From contig NZ_JAJFCK010000005.1 in NCBI RefSeq assembly GCF_020709055.1, positions 42,292-106,291 of the forward strand: DNA of 64,000 nucleotides, given 5' to 3'. Numbering within the stretch: position 1 is the first letter of the stretch; the number at the start of each line of letters is the position of its first letter. The position numbers were made by a program, and so were the translations under genes. The DNA comes from Ruminococcus callidus. GTDB lineage: Bacteria > Bacillota > Clostridia > Oscillospirales > Ruminococcaceae. The notes under the pieces are model-generated. The model saw nothing but the letters and a program-made list of their open reading frames with translations. It had not been told where the DNA came from and ran no database searches. Positions 60,051 through 64,000 of the stretch are shown here, piece by piece.

Positions 60051-62830
60051 AACCGTTGTATTTACGCATTTCCGGATTCGGGCCGTTTCCGGGGACGCAT
60101 GAGATTCCCTTGGAAAAGATGGGAGAAGCTGGCGTTTTTCTGGTCACCGGCGACACCGGCTCCGGAAAGACCACCATTTTTGATGCCATTTGCTTTGTCC
60201 TGTACGGTGAGACCAGCGGCGGCGTGCGCAATCCGGAACAGCTTCGCAGCCAATACTGCGAGCCTATGACAGAGACCAGCGTGGAGCTGTCTTTTCTCTG
60301 CCGGGATAAATTCTACCGTGTCTATCGAAATCTGGAATACAAGCGCAAGAAGCTGTACGGCGATGGAATGACCGTCGAGGGAAAAAATGCGACCCTTTAT
60401 TCGGAGGACGGCACAGTTCTGGCGGAACGTGTGGAGGCGGTAAACGCCAAGATTATTGAAATCACCGGCATGCGTGCCAATCAGTTTCGGCAGATCATCA
60501 TGATCGCACAGGGCGCTTTCCAGAAATTTCTGTTTTCCAGTTCTACGGAAAAAGAGGACATTCTGCGCCAGCTGTTCCAGACCTACGCTTGTAAATCAGT
60601 GCAGGAGCTTTTGAAGTCCAAGACTGATGATGCAGCCCAGGTGGTACAGAACGAGGAACGGGAAATCTGCTATGCCCTGCACCAGATCGCTCCCCTTGAT
60701 GAAGAGGCAGCAGGACAATATCAGCTGCTGCTGGAACGGGACGGCGCTGCGGTGGCAGCGGAGTTGTGCCAGATGCTGCAACAGTCGGGAGAAACGGCAG
60801 CAGCACAGCTGCGATCGCTGACGGCGGAAAAACAGAAACGCCAGAAAACCAGCGACACCCTTTTGCAGGAAATCGAGCGTGGAAAGGCACATAACCAGAC
60901 GCTGCGCCAGCTGGAAGAAAATGCAGCAGCACTGGCACGGGCGGAAGCTGCGTGCACCGCTGCAGAACAGGCACTTCGCCGGACAGAGGCGGAGACAGCG
61001 CACTTGCCGGAAAAGCAGGAGGAATACACACTGCTCTCCTATACCATGCCCATGTACCAGCAGGTCGCACAGCGGCAGGAATTTTGTAAGAGTCAGCAGC
61101 TGGCGCAGGAGCGCAAGAAACAGGCGCTTCTGCGGAATCAGCAGGAACAGGAGCAGCGGCAGAAAAAAATGCAGGCACTATCCGCAGAACTGGAACAGCT
61201 GGGAAATCTCGCAGCGGAATTGGCGCAGGAACAGCACACCATGGAACAGCTTCACCAGCGGCAGGAGATTCTGGCACAGCTGAAAACACTGCTCCGCCAG
61301 TGCGAAAAGGAAGCGGAGCTGCTGCATCAGTGCCAGACATGCGCCGACCACGCCCATCAGGTCTATTTTCAGAAGGAGAAGCCAGCGTACGATCGAGTGG
61401 AACAGCAGTTCTTTCAGAACATGGCTGGCAATCTGGCGAGACAGCTGCAGCCCGACACACCCTGTCCGGTGTGCGGTTCTTTGAAGCATCCCGATCCGGC
61501 AGTGTGTGACGGTACAGTCGTAACGGAAGACGAGTTCAAAACGGCACAAAAAAACTATCGGAAAGCGCAGGAGGTCATGCAGCAGCAGAAGCACCAGCTG
61601 AATGTGCAGGAGGAACGCTGCCGGATGCTGCAGGCGCAGTGTCAGGAATTTGCGGAGAAAAACGGCGTGTCGCAGGATGCCGCAGCATTGCAGCAGGAGC
61701 AGACGGCACTGACTGCATCCGTACAGATACAGCAGCAAAAGCTGAATGCATTACAAGCGCAGCTGAATCGGGAACGGCAGGCGAGAAGTGCCTTGCAGGA
61801 ACAGCAGCAGCGTTTGCCGGAGGTACAGGCTGCCGGAGAAGCACTGCAAGGGGAACTGCAAACGCTGGAAACCTCTATCGCTGCCGAACAGGCGCAGCTG
61901 ACACAGATGCAGTCCGAACTGCAATACGCCACACTGGCAGAGGCGCAGCAGCACCTGCAAGCGCTGGAGTCGGAGATTCGGCGGAGCCAGGAACGGCAGA
62001 AACAAGCGGCGGAATTATTGCAGGCGCAGCGTGAGAAACTGACGGGATTGCAGGAGATCGCAGCGCATCTGCAACAGGCAGCAGGAGAAGCTCCGGCGTA
62101 TCCCGTTGCGCAGAAAGAACAGGAGTGGCAGGCGCTGCGCCGGCAGCTCGACCAGATGCAGCAAAAACTGCACGCTTTGGAAAACCATTGCACGGAGGCC
62201 GAAAAAATCGCCGCACAGACGGCAGAGCAGGCGGATATCCTACAGCGGCATGCGAAAACAGCCCAGCGATACCGCAAGCTATACCGCATGATTACAGGAC
62301 AGCAGGGCGGAACAGAGCGCATCTCTTTCGAGCGCTTTGTTCAGACTTACTATTTCAATCAGGTGCTGGAACAGGCGAACCAAAAGCTCTACCAGCTTTC
62401 TGGCGGAAGATATCAGTTTGTGCGCCGGCAGGATGAGAAAAAACGCAACATCTCCTCCGGCTTGAATCTTGACATCCTGGACTTCTACACCGACCGGAGC
62501 AGAGCCGTGGAAACGCTGTCCGGCGGAGAAACTTTTCTGGCGTCGCTCTCTCTGGCGCTGGGGCTCTCGGACACGGTCCAGCAGCAGACCGGCGGCATCC
62601 AAATGGATGCCATGTTCATTGACGAAGGCTTCGGCTCGCTGGATTCCACTGCACTGGATCACGCCATCCGTCTGCTGGAACAGCTCTCCGACCACAGCCG
62701 TATGATCGGCATCATCTCCCATGTGTCAGAACTTTCCGACCGCTTCGAGAACCAGATTCGTGTAGAAAAGACGCCACATGGCAGTCGGATCACCTGCATC
62801 GGGCAGGCATTTCAGGAATCTGACTGTTGA
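60047..62830 (+). CDS. sbcC: Exonuclease SbcCD, ATPase subunit SbcC
   Basis: Rad50-like SMC-type ATPase, partner of SbcD. 927 residues. Walker A GDTGSGKT at 35-42, two long Gln/Glu/Ala-rich coiled coils, zinc hook C473-P-V-C476 at the turn, and C-terminal signature LSGGETF with Walker [12 protein letters not shown]. The coiled coils are very rich in glutamine (CAG). It overlaps sbcD by 4 bp, and the trpS promoter begins at its stop codon. Confidence 0.96.
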   Translation: MKPLYLRISGFGPFPGTHEIPLEKMGEAGVFLVTGDTGSGKTTIFDAICFVLYGETSGGVRNPEQLRSQYCEPMTETSVELSFLCRDKFYRVYRNLEYKRKKLYGDGMTVEGKNATLYSEDGTVLAERVEAVNAKIIEITGMRANQFRQIIMIAQGAFQKFLFSSSTEKEDILRQLFQTYACKSVQELLKSKTDDAAQVVQNEEREICYALHQIAPLDEEAAGQYQLLLERDGAAVAAELCQMLQQSGETAAAQLRSLTAEKQKRQKTSDTLLQEIERGKAHNQTLRQLEENAAALARAEAACTAAEQALRRTEAETAHLPEKQEEYTLLSYTMPMYQQVAQRQEFCKSQQLAQERKKQALLRNQQEQEQRQKKMQALSAELEQLGNLAAELAQEQHTMEQLHQRQEILAQLKTLLRQCEKEAELLHQCQTCADHAHQVYFQKEKPAYDRVEQQFFQNMAGNLARQLQPDTPCPVCGSLKHPDPAVCDGTVVTEDEFKTAQKNYRKAQEVMQQQKHQLNVQEERCRMLQAQCQEFAEKNGVSQDAAALQQEQTALTASVQIQQQKLNALQAQLNRERQARSALQEQQQRLPEVQAAGEALQGELQTLETSIAAEQAQLTQMQSELQYATLAEAQQHLQALESEIRRSQERQKQAAELLQAQREKLTGLQEIAAHLQQAAGEAPAYPVAQKEQEWQALRRQLDQMQQKLHALENHCTEAEKIAAQTAEQADILQRHAKTAQRYRKLYRMITGQQGGTERISFERFVQTYYFNQVLEQANQKLYQLSGGRYQFVRRQDEKKRNISSGLNLDILDFYTDRSRAVETLSGGETFLASLSLALGLSDTVQQQTGGIQMDAMFIDEGFGSLDSTALDHAIRLLEQLSDHSRMIGIISHVSELSDRFENQIRVEKTPHGSRITCIGQAFQESDC

Positions 62831-62855
62831 CGATACTGCCGAAACGTGCTATAAT
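62827..62855 (+). promoter_or_regulatory. Promoter of trpS
   Basis: TTGACG at 62827-62832 (over the sbcC stop), 17-bp spacer, perfect TATAAT at 62850-62855 with a TGC extension. The leader is only about 30 nt, too short for a T-box. Confidence 0.85.
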
Positions 62856-62892
62856 AGAGGACGGTAAAAAATATCGGAAAGGGAGAATTTCC

Positions 62893-63948
62893 ATGAAGCA
62901 GGTTATTTTAACAGGGGACCGTCCGACCGGCCGGCTGCACGTCGGGCACTATGTGGGTTCCCTGAAAGAACGGGTTCGGTTGCAGAATTCCGGAAAGTAC
63001 GACGAGATCTATATTATGATTGCTGATGCACAGGCGCTGACAGACAACGCCGAGCATCCGGAAAAAGTACGGCAGAACATCATTCAGGTGGCACTGGACT
63101 ATCTGGCATGCGGACTGGATCCGGCAAAATCTACGATTTTCATCCAATCCATGGTACCAGAACTGACGGAGCTGACGTTTTACTATATGAATCTGGTGAC
63201 AGTTTCCCGTGTACAGCGCAATCCCACGGTAAAAGCGGAGATTCAGATGCGCAACTTCGAGGCAAGCATTCCTGTAGGCTTTTTCTGCTATCCCATCAGT
63301 CAGGCAGCAGATATCACTGCATTTCACGCAACCTCTGTTCCAGCTGGCGAAGACCAGATGCCGATGCTGGAACAGTGCCGGGAGATCGTCCACAAGTTCA
63401 ACGCCGTTTACGGAGAGACGCTCACAGAACCGCAGATCATTCTCCCCAGCAATCAGGCGTGCCTGCGGCTGCCCGGCATTGACGGCAAGGCAAAGATGAG
63501 CAAGTCCTTGGGCAACTGCATCTACCTCTCTGATGAGCCGGAGGAGATCCGCAAAAAGATCATGTCCATGTTCACCGACCCCAACCATCTGCGGGTAGAA
63601 GACCCCGGCAAGGTGGAGGGCAATCCGGTCTTTGTCTATCTGGACGCTTTCTGCAAGCCGGAGTATTTTCAGGAGTTTCTGCCGGAGTACAGCGGTCTGG
63701 ACGAACTGAAGGCCCACTATCAGCGTGGCGGACTGGGTGACATGAAGGTCAAGAAGTTCCTGAACAATGTGATGCAGGCAGAGCTTCGCCCCATTCGGGA
63801 GCGTCGCAAGGACTGGGAAGCACGTCTGCCGGAGGTCTACGAGATTCTCCGTGCCGGCTGCGAAAAAGCGGAGGCAGCTGCCGCAGAAACACTGTGTGGC
63901 GTACGCCATGCGATGCAGATCGACTATTTCGAAAACGGAACGCTTTAA
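62893..63948 (+). CDS. trpS: Tryptophanyl-tRNA synthetase
   Basis: Class I synthetase that charges tRNA(Trp). 351 residues. HIGH-type motif in [15 protein letters not shown] near residue 10, KMSKS in KAKMSKSLG near 199. Typical inserts: the [11 protein letters not shown] segment and [18 protein letters not shown] at 62893 is preceded by GGGAGA; the frame is open upstream but runs through the promoter. The residues after 63948 (52 bp) hold no gene that I can support. Confidence 0.96.
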   Translation: MKQVILTGDRPTGRLHVGHYVGSLKERVRLQNSGKYDEIYIMIADAQALTDNAEHPEKVRQNIIQVALDYLACGLDPAKSTIFIQSMVPELTELTFYYMNLVTVSRVQRNPTVKAEIQMRNFEASIPVGFFCYPISQAADITAFHATSVPAGEDQMPMLEQCREIVHKFNAVYGETLTEPQIILPSNQACLRLPGIDGKAKMSKSLGNCIYLSDEPEEIRKKIMSMFTDPNHLRVEDPGKVEGNPVFVYLDAFCKPEYFQEFLPEYSGLDELKAHYQRGGLGDMKVKKFLNNVMQAELRPIRERRKDWEARLPEVYEILRAGCEKAEAAAAETLCGVRHAMQIDYFENGTL

Positions 63949-64000
63949 GAGCTCGTGTTCATAGGCGTCTATCTACGTCTTTTCGGCAAATTTTGTTGCA

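Noticed and set aside
62856..62892. Possible T-box before trpS
   Set aside because: Only about 30 nt between promoter and start; no T-box sequence or terminator.
63949..64000. GAGCTCGTGTTCATAGG near the window end, which looks like the end of a mobile element
   Set aside because: Only 52 bases are visible and no matching inverted end is in the window, so it cannot be supported.

Overview
The window is 64 kb of a Gram-positive, anaerobic, fibre-degrading Firmicute chromosome, most likely a cellulosome-forming Ruminococcus (R. champanellensis / R. flavefaciens type). The genus call is inference. It rests on PolC (the Gram-positive replicase), two secreted glycoside hydrolases (GH26 and GH9) that end in Thr-rich linkers plus dockerins, hydrogenase maturases HydG and HydF, the anaerobic ribonucleotide reductase, and two sporulation-type genes (spoIIID, yunB). 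I see no rRNA, tRNA, CRISPR array, prophage or complete insertion sequence. Coding density is high and most genes sit in tight operons.

Layout. 1-4803: end of ispG, then polC. 4815-12701: a histidine operon hisZ-G-D-[Mrr-type nuclease]-B-H-A-F-[SdpI-like membrane protein]-I-E behind one good sigma-A promoter. hisC is missing here, and two unrelated genes are embedded. 12741-14360: a hairpin that hides a ribosome-binding site, an unrecognised Cys-rich protein and a YunB-like sporulation protein. 14461-19670: ligA-gatC-gatA-gatB. 19756-20730 (minus): an RluA-type pseudouridine synthase. 20788-20953: a 166-bp element with 20-bp terminal inverted repeats (MITE-like). 21007-26561: radC, uvrB, uvrA. 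26632-30618: glycolytic operon pgk-(small membrane protein)-tpiA-gpmI.

30712-33565: a yybP-ykoY (manganese) riboswitch with an overlapping terminator in front of a P-type cation ATPase. 33630-36268 (minus): hydG-hydF. 36530-38605: cellulosomal beta-mannanase. Then spoIIID (minus), uppP, an MBOAT/SGNH O-acetylation pair (minus), a PutP-type sodium symporter (minus), a DUF2325 gene with an operator-like palindrome and a structured leader, and a GH9 cellulase with dockerin (45115-47319).

47345-54007: a flavin-reductase-like protein, then a preQ1-I riboswitch controlling queD-queE-folE-queC-queF-nrdG, then nrdD behind two NrdR-like boxes. 54146-58569 (minus): lon-engB-lysA. 58914-63948: sbcD-sbcC and trpS.

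How the parts work together. The que operon is complete from GTP (FolE) to preQ1 (QueF), and its end product is the expected ligand of its riboswitch. NrdG activates NrdD, although the two genes are under separate control. GatCAB forms one amidotransferase, and SbcCD and UvrAB are repair partners. The two dockerin enzymes should dock on a scaffoldin encoded elsewhere. Most promoters I could identify have TTGACA-like -35 boxes, an exact 17-bp spacer and often a TGn extension. The most notable regulatory findings are the two riboswitches, the NrdR box pair, the DUF2325 leader and the RBS-sequestering hairpin after hisE.
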